Assembly (NCBI GenBank): GCA_963718305.1
Contig: CAVQZG010000008.1
Coordinates: forward strand, 1-64,000
DNA length: 64,000 nt
Direction: 5' to 3'
Origin: RYN-230 sp963718305
Lineage (GTDB): Bacteria > Actinomycetota > Actinomycetes > Streptosporangiales > Streptosporangiaceae
Shown here: in pieces, positions 1 through 8,978 of the stretch
Numbering within the stretch: position 1 is the first letter of the stretch
How the letters are laid out: each line of letters opens with the position of its first letter
Position numbers and translations under genes: made by a program
Notes under the pieces: generated by a model
Databases searched by the model: none
What the model was told of the DNA's origin: nothing
The model's input: only the letters and a program-made list of their open reading frames with translations

Positions 1-1024
1 CAGAGAGCCCGGGCGGTCGGGGACGCGCACCAGAACTGCAGGTAGCGCCCGGCCGCAGCGAGCCCGTGCCGCAGCACCCGCAGCATCAGCAACGGGTCGA
101 TGTTGCCGCCCGACAACACTGCGACGACCGGCGGTTCGACCAGCTCGGGCTGCGACATGATGGCGGCGACCGTGGCCGCTCCGGCGGGCTCGACGACGAG
201 CTTGGCCCGCTCGAGCAGGTAGACCAGCGCGCGGGACAGCATCTCCTCGCTGACCGTCACGACCTCGTCGACGAGTTCCGCGACGATCGCAAAGGGCAGG
301 TCGCCGGGACAGCCGACGGCGATGCCGTCGGCGATGGTTGCCATGCGCGTCCAACGCGACCGGCCGCCCGGCCTCCAACGACAGCGGGTACGCCGCGGCC
401 CGCTCGGCCTGCACGCCGATGATCCGGACGTCCGGGTGGCGGGCCTTCACCGCCGGGCGATGCCGGAGGTCAGGCCGCCGCCGCCCATGCCCGCGACGAT
501 CGTGCGGACGTCGGGCACTGCTCGAGGATCTCGAGGCCGAGGGTGCCCTGCCCGGCGATGATGTCGGGGTGGTCGAAGGGGGGGATCAGCACCGCGCCCG
601 TGTCCGCGGCGAACTCGTGGGCGGCCACCAGGCTCTCGTCGACCGCTGGCCGGCGCTCGACCTCCGCGCCGTAGCCGCGGGTCGCCTCAGCTTGGGCAGC
701 GGCGCGCCGACCGGCATGAAGACCGTGGCCTTGATGCCGAGCATCTGGCGGCAAGGGCGACGCCCTGCGCGTGGTTGCCGGCGCTCGCCGCGACCACGCC
801 CCGGCGCCGTTCGTCGTCGCAGAGCCGCGCGATCCGGTGTAGGCGCCCCGGACCTTGAACGATCCGGCCCGCTGCAGGTTTTCGCACTTGAGCAAGACGG
901 GTCCGCCGACGAGGTCCGACAGTGGGCGGCTGGATTCGAGTGGCGTACGCCGGACGACGTCCTGGATCAGGGTCCGGGCGGCCACGACGTCGTCATAGGA
1001 GACGGGTAGCTGCGTTGACGCCAT
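1..1024 (-). pseudogene. Threonine ammonia-lyase, frameshifted and cut by window edge
   Basis: PLP-dependent deamination of threonine to 2-oxobutanoate in isoleucine synthesis or threonine breakdown. The pieces are plain but lie in different frames: LLKCENLQRAGSFKVRGAY holds the PLP lysine, followed by AASAGNHAQGVALAAR, a GIKATVFMPVGAPLPKL-like stretch, GQGTLGLEILEQ, the glycine-rich IVAGMGGGGLTSG loop, and SGGNIDPLLMLRV near position 100. The ATG at 1024 fits the family start. At least four frame changes separate these blocks. About 320 residues are present, so any C-terminal ACT-like domain would lie beyond the left edge. Whether it is catabolic or biosynthetic cannot be told. Either a decayed gene or poor sequence near a contig end; the intact active-site motifs favour the latter. 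Confidence 0.8.
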
Positions 1025-1109
1025 GCCCGGCAGTCTTTCACCGGGCCTGGCGCCGCGCGTCACACTTGGGCCGGAACCGCCGTTGCGGCGGGGCCAGGGG
1101 GGCAGGGGG

Positions 1110-2899
1110 TCAGAACGGCGGGTCGCCCAGTTCGCGCTGCGGGTCGGCGTACCGATGCGGGTCGGAGGTGTAGGCGCGCCCGGACGGGGTGGTGATGGTC
1201 AGCCGCCGTTCGCGTCGCCGCCGATCCGCAACACCCGGTCGGTCTTGAGGTGATGGTCGCGCTGGCCGAGGCTGGCCAGGTTGCCCGCCTCCGTGCGTCC
1301 GCCAGCATCAGGGCAGGCATGGTCGAACTCCAGGACGTGGTCGAGCTCAGGTGCGTGGCCAGGCTCGTCGGCAGGCGCGAGCGATAGCCGTCGCGGGCTC
1401 GCACGAAGGCATCCAGGCGCGGCGGAGCTCGATAGCCCGCCGAGACATCGCACGCCACACCCGTCGCCGGGTCGTAGAGGACCGCCGCCATCGACCGGCG
1501 TGCGGGCCGAAAGCCAGCTCTCGGGCCAGGTCGGCCGGCATCGGGATCGGCCCCGCCGGTCCGTGCAGGACCGCCGGCTCGTCGTCCAGTCCCGTCGCCG
1601 TCGTTGCGGCGACCGTCACGTTGATCAACGGCCCCCGGATTGCGCGGCAGGCAGATCGAGCCGCTCCCAGAGGCTCCGGAGCACTCGGCAGTGGGCCTCT
1701 GGCGTGGGATGCCGGCCGTCGCGGCGCCCGTTGCCTGGCCCCCGGGTGGCCGATCGCGTCCCTCCGTCGCTTCGCCCGCCGCCTCGCCCGCCGCCTCGCC
1801 CGCCGCCTCGCTCGTCGCGTCCAGGTCGTCGGTCCGCGCCGGCCGGGTCACCAGGTGCCGAAGGCGCCCTCGGTCACCCAGCCGATGCAGATGTCGGAGC
1901 GCAGCTGGTCGAGGGTCCGGGGGTCTCCCGCGGCGCGGGCCGCCCGGGCGGTCTGGTCGATGTTCGCGTAGGCCGCCGCGGCAGCGTCGGTCGTCGAGCG
2001 CACATGCAGCTCGCTCATGAAGTCAGGTTGCTCGTCGAAGACGACCCGACGCCCCGAACGAGCAGCCCGGGCCCGCTCGGCCGCAGCCGCGGGCTCGAGC
2101 CGGGCGACTTCGCGACGGAGGATGCCGCGCAGACGGTTGGCGGGAATGGTCCAGAGGTCGGCGCTCGCCCCGCGCGGGCCGGCCAGCTCGCGGATCGGCG
2201 CGGCCTGCTGCGCCTGCATCAGCGCCCAGAACGCATCCGGGTCGGCGACCGGATCAGCCGCGATGCCGACGTAGCCACCGGGGTCTGCGCTCCCGCGACC
2301 CACGTTGGCGAGCAGGTCAGCCGGGTCGCAGTCGTCGCCGTCCGGGGTGTCGTCGGGACCCAGCAGGGCGGTCAGCAGCCGCACCTCGTTGACCGGGTCG
2401 GTCAACGGTGCGGCGCCGTCGAGGATGACCCCGGCCTGGGCCCGATCGAGCCGTCCGTCGGCGAGCGCCTGCAGGAGGTGCGGCCGCGCCCGCAGGTCGA
2501 GGGCGAAGTCGACCTCGCGGTCGGCGGCCCACGACGAGACGCCGAGGACCAGGGAGACCTCCGCCCCGATCCGGCGGTGCAGCAGCCTCAGGTCGTCGTA
2601 GCCATGCGAAGGTCCCGCCAGCGCACGTCGCCCCGGTCGACGCAGCGGCCCCCTGTCGACGCAGCGCTCAACTCGGCCGACTCGCGCGCGATCTCGGCCT
2701 CGGCCGAGTCGAAGACCGCACCGATGGCCCGGGCGCGAACCGTCGCCGTCCAGGCGTCCAGCCGGGCGCTGGCCTTGACCACGTCGAGTCGCTCGGCGTC
2801 GGTCAGGTCGTCGAGCCAGCAGACCGCGTTGGCCAGCAGGCGGGCGAGGTCGGCGCAGCTGGCCGTGGCCAGCCCCTCGACGTGTGCCCGGGTGATCAT
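1110..2899 (-). pseudogene. DUF222 / HNH endonuclease (13E12 repeat type), multiply frameshifted
   Basis: Member of the large actinobacterial family with an N-terminal DUF222 helical domain and a C-terminal HNH nuclease domain; its biological role is poorly known. The DUF222 part runs in one frame from ATG 2899 (ITRAHVEGLATASCADLARL) and, after a shift near 2590, in another (PVNEVRLLTALLGPD). The HNH part is spread over three frames: RLDAFVRARDGY, then LDHVLEFDHACPDAGGRTE with AGNLASLGQRDHHLKT, and finally a tail ending PQRELGDPPF at the stop at 1110. I count at least five frame changes. An alternative ATG lies at 2935. An SOS-box-like dyad sits just upstream. Either a decaying copy or low-quality sequence; the neighbouring ilvA and dinB are also broken. 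Confidence 0.75.
1772..1819. repeat. 12-bp tandem repeat, four copies
   Basis: TCGCCCGCCGCC repeats three times exactly and once imperfectly. On the minus strand it encodes an EAAG-type linker inside the broken HNH endonuclease gene, between the DUF222 and HNH parts. Confidence 0.85.
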
Positions 2900-2910
2900 G
2901 AGAGAGACGT

Positions 2911-2929
2911 TATCGTACGTTGTTCGATA
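2911..2929 (-). promoter_or_regulatory. Possible LexA (SOS) box upstream of the HNH gene
   Basis: The minus strand reads TCGAACAACGTACGA (2927-2913). The actinobacterial SOS box is TCGAAC, four bases, GTTCGA. Here the left half is perfect, the right half is GTACGA with one mismatch, and the spacer is three bases instead of four. It lies about 15 bases upstream of the ATG at 2899. Several 13E12-family genes of Mycobacterium are, as I recall, in the LexA regulon. The short spacer may itself be one of the single-base losses seen around here. Confidence 0.35.
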
Positions 2930-2990
2930 TGTCAACGACTAATCTCACTCTTCTCCAGGCGGTTTGAGGTGCGGCACCAGGGAGTGGGAC

Positions 2991-3492
2991 ATGACTGACG
3001 AAGCGGCGGTGCTGCTCACCTTCCTGAACGCCCAACGAGCCCGCGCGCTCGAGATCGTCGCGGGGCTCGATGCCGACCAGCTCGACACGCCCGTGCTCCC
3101 CTCCGGCTGGACGCCGCTCGGCCTGATCGAACATCTCGGTCACGCCGAGCGGCACTGGTTCCAGGGCGTCGTGCTGGGTTCGGAGGCGCCGCTGCCGTGG
3201 CGGCCCCGACGACCCCGGCAACAGCGCAGGTGCATTCACCACGACCCGGCCGGCCGAGGTCGTCTTCGGGTTCTACCGCGACCAGATCGAGCGCGCCAAC
3301 GCCGTCATCACCACGACGCCGCTGGCCACGCCGCCCCTGGGCCGCCACGGCCAGGGCAACGAGGACCAGGTCGTGGACCTGCGCTTCGTCGTGCTGCACA
3401 TGATCGAGGAGACGGCCCGGCACCTCGGTCACCTGGACGCCGCCCGTGAGCTGATCGACGGACGGACCGGGCTCGGTCAGGACGACCTCTGA
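2991..3492 (+). CDS. DinB-family (DUF664) protein, one frameshift
   Basis: Four-helix DinB/mycothiol-transferase-like protein; members are metal-binding thiol transferases or damage-linked proteins of unknown substrate. The ATG at 2991 follows a GGGAG motif and reads MTDEAAVLLTFLNAQRARAL, then GLIEHLGHAERHWFQGVVLG, which carries the first metal-ligand-type histidine. Near 3195-3220 the frame breaks. Two-thirds later the continuation VVLHMIEETARHLGHLDAAR is in another frame and ends at a TGA at 3492. Restored length is about 166 residues, normal for the family. A second DinB protein lies at 22370. Substrate unknown. Confidence 0.75.
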
Positions 3493-3511
3493 GGGCCCCA
3501 CCCCGCCGTAC

Positions 3512-4101
3512 TCACGCGAGACGGTCACCACCGTGGCGGCGACCAACAGGATCGCGAGCGACACGTTCACGACGCGGCCTCGCCGGGGGTCGTGCAGCAG
3601 CGGCGCGAGCGAGGCCCCGGCCAGCAGCCAGCCCGCGTTGATCAGCACGACGACGACCGCGAGCACACCGGTCGTCACCGCGGTCTGCCCGGCGCCACCG
3701 ACCACTCGTGACCCGGCGAACACGGCCGCGATGGCCACCCACGCCTTCGGGTTGGCGACCCCGAGCAGCAGCCCGCCCCAGGCCGACGACGGGGAGCCAC
3801 CTTCTGCGTGCGCCGACAGCCCGGGGGCTCGCCCCAGGTGGTAGGCGAGCCACACCAGGTAGACGACGGAGACCGCGAGCAGCACCGGCCGCACCCCCGG
3901 CGCCGACAGGAGGAGCGCGGTCAGACCGGTCGCCACGGCCACCAGCACGAGCCAGGTCCCGGCGATGATGCCCAGCAGGTAGCCGCCCGACCGCCGTACG
4001 CCGTAGGCCGCGCCAGCGGCGGTCAGGCTGATCGTGGCCGGCCCCGGGCTGCCCATGATGGCCAGGGCCGTCAGCACCAGGGCCAGGTAGTTTCGGGCCA
4101 T
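3512..4101 (-). CDS. LysE/RhtB family amino-acid exporter
   Basis: Inner-membrane exporter of the LysE superfamily, about 200 residues and six predicted helices. It starts MARNYLALVLTALAIMGSPG at ATG 4101; the SPGPATISLTAAGAAYGVR loop is characteristic of the family, and GVANPKAWVAIAAVFAGSR matches the conserved NPK region. The sequenced frame does not stop where the family ends: it stays open to 3016, running antisense through the dinB gene. A one-base shift near 3520 would end it at the TGA at 3512, giving 196 residues, so I use that end. It starts head-to-head with the AraC regulator, whose start codon overlaps its own, the usual arrangement for a regulator and its exporter. Confidence 0.8.
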
Positions 4102-5083
4102 GCCCGGGACGGTAGGCGGGGCCGAGGTCGCCACGATTGAACGATCGTGCGCGCTGCGGCCGGACTCGGTCCGGTACGGCGAGGGAGCGCCCGGGCTGGA
4201 GCGGATCGAGGCCTACATCTCCGCGCGAGGCTTCGAGCCGCATCGGCACGACACGTACGGCGTCGGCCTGACGACAGCCGGCGTGCAGGCCTTCCGCTAT
4301 CGCGGCGAGCGGCGGATCTGCCTGCCGGGACAGCTGCATGTGCTGCATCCCGACGAGCTGCACGACGGCAGGAGCGCGACCGAGGACGGCTTCCGCTACC
4401 GGATCGTCTACCTGGATCCCGAGCTGCTCCGGGACGCCATCGGGGGCCGCCCGCTGCCCTTCGTCGCCGACCCCGTGCAGGCCCGCCTCTCGGTGACCCG
4501 TCACCTGGTCGAGCTGCTGACCGACATCGACCAGCCGCTCAGCGACCTGGGGCGGATCGAAGCGGTCGCGGGGGTCGCCGATGCCCTCACGGCGTGGGGC
4601 GGCTCCAGCCGTCCGACGCACGGCGCGACCGGTGCCATGGGCGCGATCGGTGCCATCGGTGCCATCGACTGGCGATCGGTCGCGGCCGTCCGGGACTACC
4701 TCGAGGCCCACGCCCGCGACCAGACGACCTCGCGGACGCTGGAGCAGATCGCCGGCATGGACCGGTTCGCGGTGGCGCGCCAGTTCCGTCGGGCCTACGG
4801 CACCAGCCCCGACCGCTATCGCACGCTGCGCCGGCTCGGGCTGGCCCGCACGGCCATCGAGTCGGGAACGCCCATCGCGACGGCGGCCGTCGAGGCCGGG
4901 TTCGCCGACCAGAGCCACCTCACCCGGCAGTTCCGGCGGGCCTACGGCTTCACCCCGGGCCGCTGGGCCGCGGCGGTCGCCAACGGCCGACGGCCCCCGG
5001 GTCCGGTCGGTCACCAGCCCGGTCACCAGGACGGCCCGTCCGTGCACGCCCGGCCGGTCGACGGCTCGACCGGCGGCCGATAG
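4100..5083 (+). CDS. AraC-family transcriptional regulator
   Basis: One-component regulator with an N-terminal AraC_binding cupin (about residues 25-160: GFEPHRHDTYGVGLTTAG, CLPGQLHVLHPDELHDG) and two C-terminal helix-turn-helix motifs (about 215-300: LEQIAGMDRFAVARQFRRAYG and AVEAGFADQSHLTRQFRRAYG), followed by the FTPGRW signature. It is divergent from, and overlaps by two bases, the LysE exporter, so it probably controls that gene in response to an amino acid or related ligand. Between the domains a 9-bp repeat encodes GAMGAIGAIGAID, probably a flexible linker. The ATG at 4100 is the only start before the cupin. Its last 61 bases overlap the end of the convergent hydrolase gene. Confidence 0.85.
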   Translation: MPGTVGGAEVATIERSCALRPDSVRYGEGAPGLERIEAYISARGFEPHRHDTYGVGLTTAGVQAFRYRGERRICLPGQLHVLHPDELHDGRSATEDGFRYRIVYLDPELLRDAIGGRPLPFVADPVQARLSVTRHLVELLTDIDQPLSDLGRIEAVAGVADALTAWGGSSRPTHGATGAMGAIGAIGAIDWRSVAAVRDYLEAHARDQTTSRTLEQIAGMDRFAVARQFRRAYGTSPDRYRTLRRLGLARTAIESGTPIATAAVEAGFADQSHLTRQFRRAYGFTPGRWAAAVANGRRPPGPVGHQPGHQDGPSVHARPVDGSTGGR

Positions 5084-6858
5084 CCCGGCTGGTCGTACGG
5101 CGAGTGCCTCACCACGTAGTGCGGGTCGGCCACGCTCGCCGACACGCCGCCCGGACCAGCCGCGACGTGCGCCTCGCCGGGCACCAGCGCGACCTGCCAG
5201 CGGGCCGGCTCGAGCACCTGGACCGGGTCGCCGTGCATCACCGCCAGCAGGTTGCGCCACGCGGTCGAGCCCGGCTCGAACATGCCGCCGTGACCGCTGA
5301 CCAGGCTGCGGCCGTCGGCGAGCACACCGGTGTCCAGCCGCGTGACCGACGGGATCAGGTCGGGGTCCAGGCCGTGACCGACCTGGCGCGGGTCCCCGGA
5401 CACCACGGCCAGGCCCGCTGCAACGGGGCCGGTCAGCGGCCGCAACGGCGCCGGCAGCACCCCGGCGACCGTGCCGAGTGACGTCTCGATCTGACCGGTC
5501 GAGGAGAAACCGGCCCCCTGGACCAGCTGGATCGGATCGTCCGGGTCGGTCATCGAGAACCGGCGCGTGCCGCACTCCCCCGCGGCGTACTGCTGGACGT
5601 CGGAGACGTAACCCCCGGCGCTGGAGATGTGCACCACGCGGTCGACGACCATGCCGTGCGCCTCCGCCGACCCCACGATCGAGCCGCCGTAGCTGTGTCC
5701 GAGGACGGTCAGGTCGGCCGCGGGTGCGGGCAAGGCCATCTGCAGACCCTGCACGTCGTGGGCGAGAGCCGGCCCGGCCCGATCGGCGGCGTCCCGGTAC
5801 GCGGCGGACAGCACGTGGGCCCGGATCTGCTCCTCGGTCGCGCGAACCGGGCTGTCCCACAAGGCAACTGGCGGTACGACGTGGTCCAGCGGCCGGTCCG
5901 GGAAGTCTGCGTCCTGCCACAGGACGACGGCCAGGTCCGGCTCGGCCGCCGCGAAGGCCGAGGCTCGCTCCGCGTTGCCCGGGTAGCGGTCCAGGCTGGT
6001 GCCCGTGCCCGGCACGTAGACCGCGAGGTGGCGCGCCCGGCCCAGGTCGCCGAAGACCTCCTCGATCCGTCCGTCGCCGCGGGCGTCGAAGGCCAGCAGC
6101 TGGTGCGGCCGGACCAGGCGCGAGCCGTCCGGCCGGGTCAGGACCACGGTGCCGGCCAGCAGCTCGGCGTACCAGGCCAGGCGGCGCTCGCCGGCGGTGC
6201 GATCGGGGCCGGAGAGGCGGGGCAGGCGGGCGAGGAGCCGCGCCGACTCGGCGCTGACCAGCACGCGGGTGGCCGCGAACCGGTCCTCGACCGGTGCCGA
6301 GGCCAGCGCGGAGACGAGGGCTGGGGCGAGCAGCGACAGCCGTCGGCGGGCGGCGGCCGGCAGTCCGAGCAGGAAGCCCCGCGCCTCGAGCAGGACGACC
6401 GTCGCCGGCTCCCCCGAGTGGAGCAGGGCGGCCAGGCGGCCGGGGGGCGACCCGGGCAGGGCCGGCAGTCGGTCGACCACCAACTCGGCCAGCGCCGGCG
6501 AGGCGACGAGCAGGGCCTCCAGCCGAGCCGGGTCCAGGCCCTCGAGCAGGCCGGCGAGCCCGGTCAGCCCGGTCGCCGGCATCGGTGACCGCACGGCGAA
6601 CGAGGCCGCGATCCCGCTCTCGGTGCGGGCGAAGCCCTCGGCGACCACCGCGACCAGGTCGGCCAGCGCCCCGACCCGGCCCAAGGCATCCTCCATCCGA
6701 CGGGCCAGCGCCGCAGCCGAGAGCGCCGGGACGGAGTCGGCCCACTGCCCGGCGACGGCCCGCACCTCGCTGGCCGAGAGCTCGGCCTGGCCGCGCAGCG
6801 TGCGGATCGAGCCCCCCACCCGACCCAGCGCCACGGGATCGACGGTGAGGACACTCAT
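5023..6858 (-). CDS. DUF1023 alpha/beta hydrolase with ESX-like N-terminus
   Basis: Protein of 611 residues. The C-terminal half is an alpha/beta hydrolase of the DUF1023 family: HLAVYVPGTGTSLDRYPGNA, then the nucleophile elbow LTVLGHSYGGSIVGSAEAHG with the serine near residue 390, and SGHGGMFEPGSTAWRNL, which may hold the catalytic histidine. The first about 90 residues are helical, beginning MSVLTVDPVALGRVGGSIRT with a central QWADSV, reminiscent of WXG100/ESX proteins that dimerise for type VII secretion. The ATG at 6858 overlaps the upstream stop as ATGA, which fixes the start although the frame is open further up. No signal peptide seen. Substrate unknown; a secreted effector or cell-wall lipid hydrolase are both possible. 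Confidence 0.8.
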   Translation of the reverse strand: MSVLTVDPVALGRVGGSIRTLRGQAELSASEVRAVAGQWADSVPALSAAALARRMEDALGRVGALADLVAVVAEGFARTESGIAASFAVRSPMPATGLTGLAGLLEGLDPARLEALLVASPALAELVVDRLPALPGSPPGRLAALLHSGEPATVVLLEARGFLLGLPAAARRRLSLLAPALVSALASAPVEDRFAATRVLVSAESARLLARLPRLSGPDRTAGERRLAWYAELLAGTVVLTRPDGSRLVRPHQLLAFDARGDGRIEEVFGDLGRARHLAVYVPGTGTSLDRYPGNAERASAFAAAEPDLAVVLWQDADFPDRPLDHVVPPVALWDSPVRATEEQIRAHVLSAAYRDAADRAGPALAHDVQGLQMALPAPAADLTVLGHSYGGSIVGSAEAHGMVVDRVVHISSAGGYVSDVQQYAAGECGTRRFSMTDPDDPIQLVQGAGFSSTGQIETSLGTVAGVLPAPLRPLTGPVAAGLAVVSGDPRQVGHGLDPDLIPSVTRLDTGVLADGRSLVSGHGGMFEPGSTAWRNLLAVMHGDPVQVLEPARWQVALVPGEAHVAAGPGGVSASVADPHYVVRHSPYDQPGYRPPVEPSTGRACTDGPSW

Positions 6859-7136
6859 CGGGTCTGCGCCAACGGCGCCCGCAGCCAAGAGGGCCCAGAG
6901 AGCCCGGACGGCCGGAGGCTCCGAAGACCGGCGAGATCCGTTGCCACAGAGGCCATCTCGGCGGCAACCGCGTCGCCGCAGGCCGCCAACGCCTGCCCGC
7001 ACGGACCCCCGACGGCCACGCTGCGGACCATCAGCCGGAGCCGCCGGGCCTGGTCGGACCAGTCCTGCGAACAGGCCTGCAACCGCGCGGCCATGAGCAG
7101 GTCGTCGGGCGGCACCAAGGGCGGGTCGAACGGCAT
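6855..7136 (-). CDS. Small helical protein, possible ESX-like partner
   Basis: A 93-residue protein I do not recognise by family. ATG 7136 follows an AGGAG four bases upstream. It starts MPFDPPLVPPDDLLMAARLQ, has DWSDQARRLRLMVRSV in the middle and a second helix-rich half (CGDAVAAEMASVATDLAGL). Size, helicity and the central tryptophan resemble WXG100-like partners. Its stop overlaps the start of the DUF1023 hydrolase as ATGA, so the two are translationally coupled. I infer that it is the folding or secretion partner of the hydrolase; no type VII secretion machinery gene lies nearby to support this. Confidence 0.6.
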   Translation of the reverse strand: MPFDPPLVPPDDLLMAARLQACSQDWSDQARRLRLMVRSVAVGGPCGQALAACGDAVAAEMASVATDLAGLRSLRPSGLSGPSWLRAPLAQTR

Positions 7137-7418
7137 GGGGCTCCTGTCGGTCGGGCCCCACGCCGGGGCCATCCTGCCCGCTCGTGACCCTAGGCACATG
7201 ATCCTCATCCTGCAATACGCCGCCGGCTTGACCGGGGGTTGCCGTCTGGGCGTTGGCTCTATGGCGCCGCGGGCGGCAATTCCTCGATATCGGCACCGGA
7301 ATTCCGGCCGCCGGAAATAGCGCACGAGGTGACCCAGCAGGCCGCTGCGGGACGCCCGGATCGTCGGCCTGGACAGTGGCCCGGTCGTGGGGAGTCGGTA
7401 TAGGGCCCGCGCCGGCAG

Positions 7419-8087
7419 CTAGCCAGGCTCCGCCCGGCTGGCCGAGGGGCCCAGGTCACCGCCGAGATAGCGGTCCAGGGTGGGCCCGATGGCGGCGGCC
7501 AGCTCGGCCCGGCCCGCCCTGGCCAGCGGTTCCAGCCCCAGCACCTGCCGGGCCAGCCCCAGCCCGACCACCTGGCTGGCGACCAGGGCGGCCCGGTAGC
7601 GGGCCTGCGCCGGGTCCGCCGTCTGCGCGGCCCCGGACAGCCGGCCCACGATGGCCTCGGTGACGAACTCACGGAGCATGACCAGGGCCTGCTCGCTGGT
7701 GGCCGCCGAGCGGAGCAGGCCGAGGAACATGTCACGGATCTCGGCGACGTCCCAGGCGCTCAGCGCCACCTGGACCAGGTGCTCACCGAGGCTGCCCCCG
7801 GGATCGGCGGCCCCGGCGGCCAGCGCGGTGCTGATCAGCTCGCCCGGCACCACCGGCAGCCGCATGGCCGCGGCGAACAGGCGTTCCTTGGTGCCGTAGA
7901 AGTGGTGGACCAGGGCCGGGTCCACCCCCGCGTCCGCGGCGATGCCGCGGATCGTGGCGCCGTCATAGCCGTGCCCGGCGAACCGTTTCCGGGCGGCGTC
8001 CAGGATCGCCTCCCGGGTGCCGCTGTCCCCGCCCCGGCGGCCCGTGCGGCCGGACGATCTGGCCGGGCCGCGGCTCCGCGGCGTCAT
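7419..8087 (-). CDS. TetR-family repressor of the adjacent ABC exporter
   Basis: A 222-residue regulator. The N-terminal helix-turn-helix is clear: TREAILDAARKRFAGHGYDG, IRGIAADAGVDPALVHHFYG, TKERLFAAAMRLP. The rest is the ligand/dimer domain. The ATG at 8087 overlaps the stop of the upstream ATPase gene as ATGA, so it is the last gene of the permease-ATPase-ATPase operon. In the sequence as given an indel near 8.27 kb joins the upstream ATPase frame to this one, making an apparent ATPase-TetR fusion, which I regard as an artefact. By analogy with E. coli CecR beside ybhGFSR it probably represses its own operon through the GAATTC repeats at 11042-11080. Confidence 0.88.
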   Translation of the reverse strand: MTPRSRGPARSSGRTGRRGGDSGTREAILDAARKRFAGHGYDGATIRGIAADAGVDPALVHHFYGTKERLFAAAMRLPVVPGELISTALAAGAADPGGSLGEHLVQVALSAWDVAEIRDMFLGLLRSAATSEQALVMLREFVTEAIVGRLSGAAQTADPAQARYRAALVASQVVGLGLARQVLGLEPLARAGRAELAAAIGPTLDRYLGGDLGPSASRAEPG

Positions 8088-8978
8088 CCGGCCGCCCGGT
8101 CCGCTCCGGAACCGCGTCCGGCCTGGGTGAGCTGGAAGAAGCGCTCGTCCAGCGTGGCCGGGGCCTCGCTGACCCGCGCGGGGACCGGGCCGAGAGCCTG
8201 CCGGACCCCGGCCGGGCTGGCGCCGGGCACCCGCAGCGCCCGGCCCGCCAGCGCGGCGCGGCAGCCCGGCCGCTTCCAGCGCGGCGAACGCCGCGGCCCA
8301 GGCGCCGGTCTCGACCACGCTGACCCGGGCATCCCCGATGATCTCGGCCGCCGTCCCGGTCGCGACCACCCGGCCTGCTGCCATGATCACCAGTCTGCCG
8401 CATTCCCCCGCCTCGTCCATGTAGTGCGTGGTGACCAGGACCCCGGCACCCGCCTGGGCCGCGTCGGTAATCGTCTCCCACAGCCGGGCCCGGGCCAGCG
8501 GATCCACGCCCGACGTCGGCTCGTCCAGGATGAGCAGGTCCGGCCGGTGCGCCAGGGCCTCGGTGAACGCGACCCGCCGCTGCACGCCCAGCGGCAGGTC
8601 ACCGACCAGGACCCGGCGGTATCCGCGCAGTGATCCGGGCAGTTCGGCCCGGGTGCCGTGGCCGAACACGGACGCCGAGAAGGCCAGGTTCTCCGCGGGC
8701 GTGAGGTCGTCGTACAGGCCCAGGGTCTGCGGCACGTACCCGACGCGCCGCCGGGCTGGGCGGGACGGCGGGCCGCCGAACAGCCGGACCTGCCCGGCGG
8801 TCGGGGACAGCAGCCCGAGCAGCATCCGGATCAGGGTGGTCTTGCCCGCCCCATTGGCGCCCAGCAGGCCGACCACCTCGCCGCGGCCCAGCCGGAGGTC
8901 AACCCCGTCGACCGCGGTGAACTGGCCGAACCGGCGGCTTACCGCCCGGCACTCCGCGAGCGGGCTGTGGTCGTTCAT
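8084..8978 (-). CDS. ABC transporter ATPase, like the C-terminal half of YbhF; one frameshift
   Basis: Nucleotide-binding subunit of an ABC-2 type drug exporter. Walker A GLLGANGAGKTTLIRMLLG, Q-loop GYVPQTLGLYDDLTPAENLA, a degenerate signature LPLGVQRRVAFTEALAH in place of LSGGxxQ, Walker B LLILDEPTSGVDP, and an H-loop VLVTTHYMDEAGEC. The LPLG signature and TTHxMDEA are also, as I recall, features of the second half of E. coli YbhF. The frame breaks between about 8250 and 8290; the proper tail (ATLDERFFQLTQAGRGSG) is in another frame and ends at 8084 overlapping the TetR start. The start codon at 8978 shares one base with the upstream ATPase gene. Confidence 0.88.

Noticed and set aside
1772..1819. 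CRISPR-like repeat
   Set aside because: Units are 12 bases without spacers and encode a linker, so it is a coding microsatellite.
3512..6967. A 1151-residue Arg/Gly/Pro-rich reading frame on the minus strand
   Set aside because: It is a frame shadow of the hydrolase, AraC and LysE genes, possible because of the high GC; no domains.
5023..7296. A 757-residue version of the DUF1023 hydrolase starting at 7296
   Set aside because: The extra N-terminus is antisense-like low complexity and overlaps a better supported small gene; the ATGA overlap at 6858 marks the real start.
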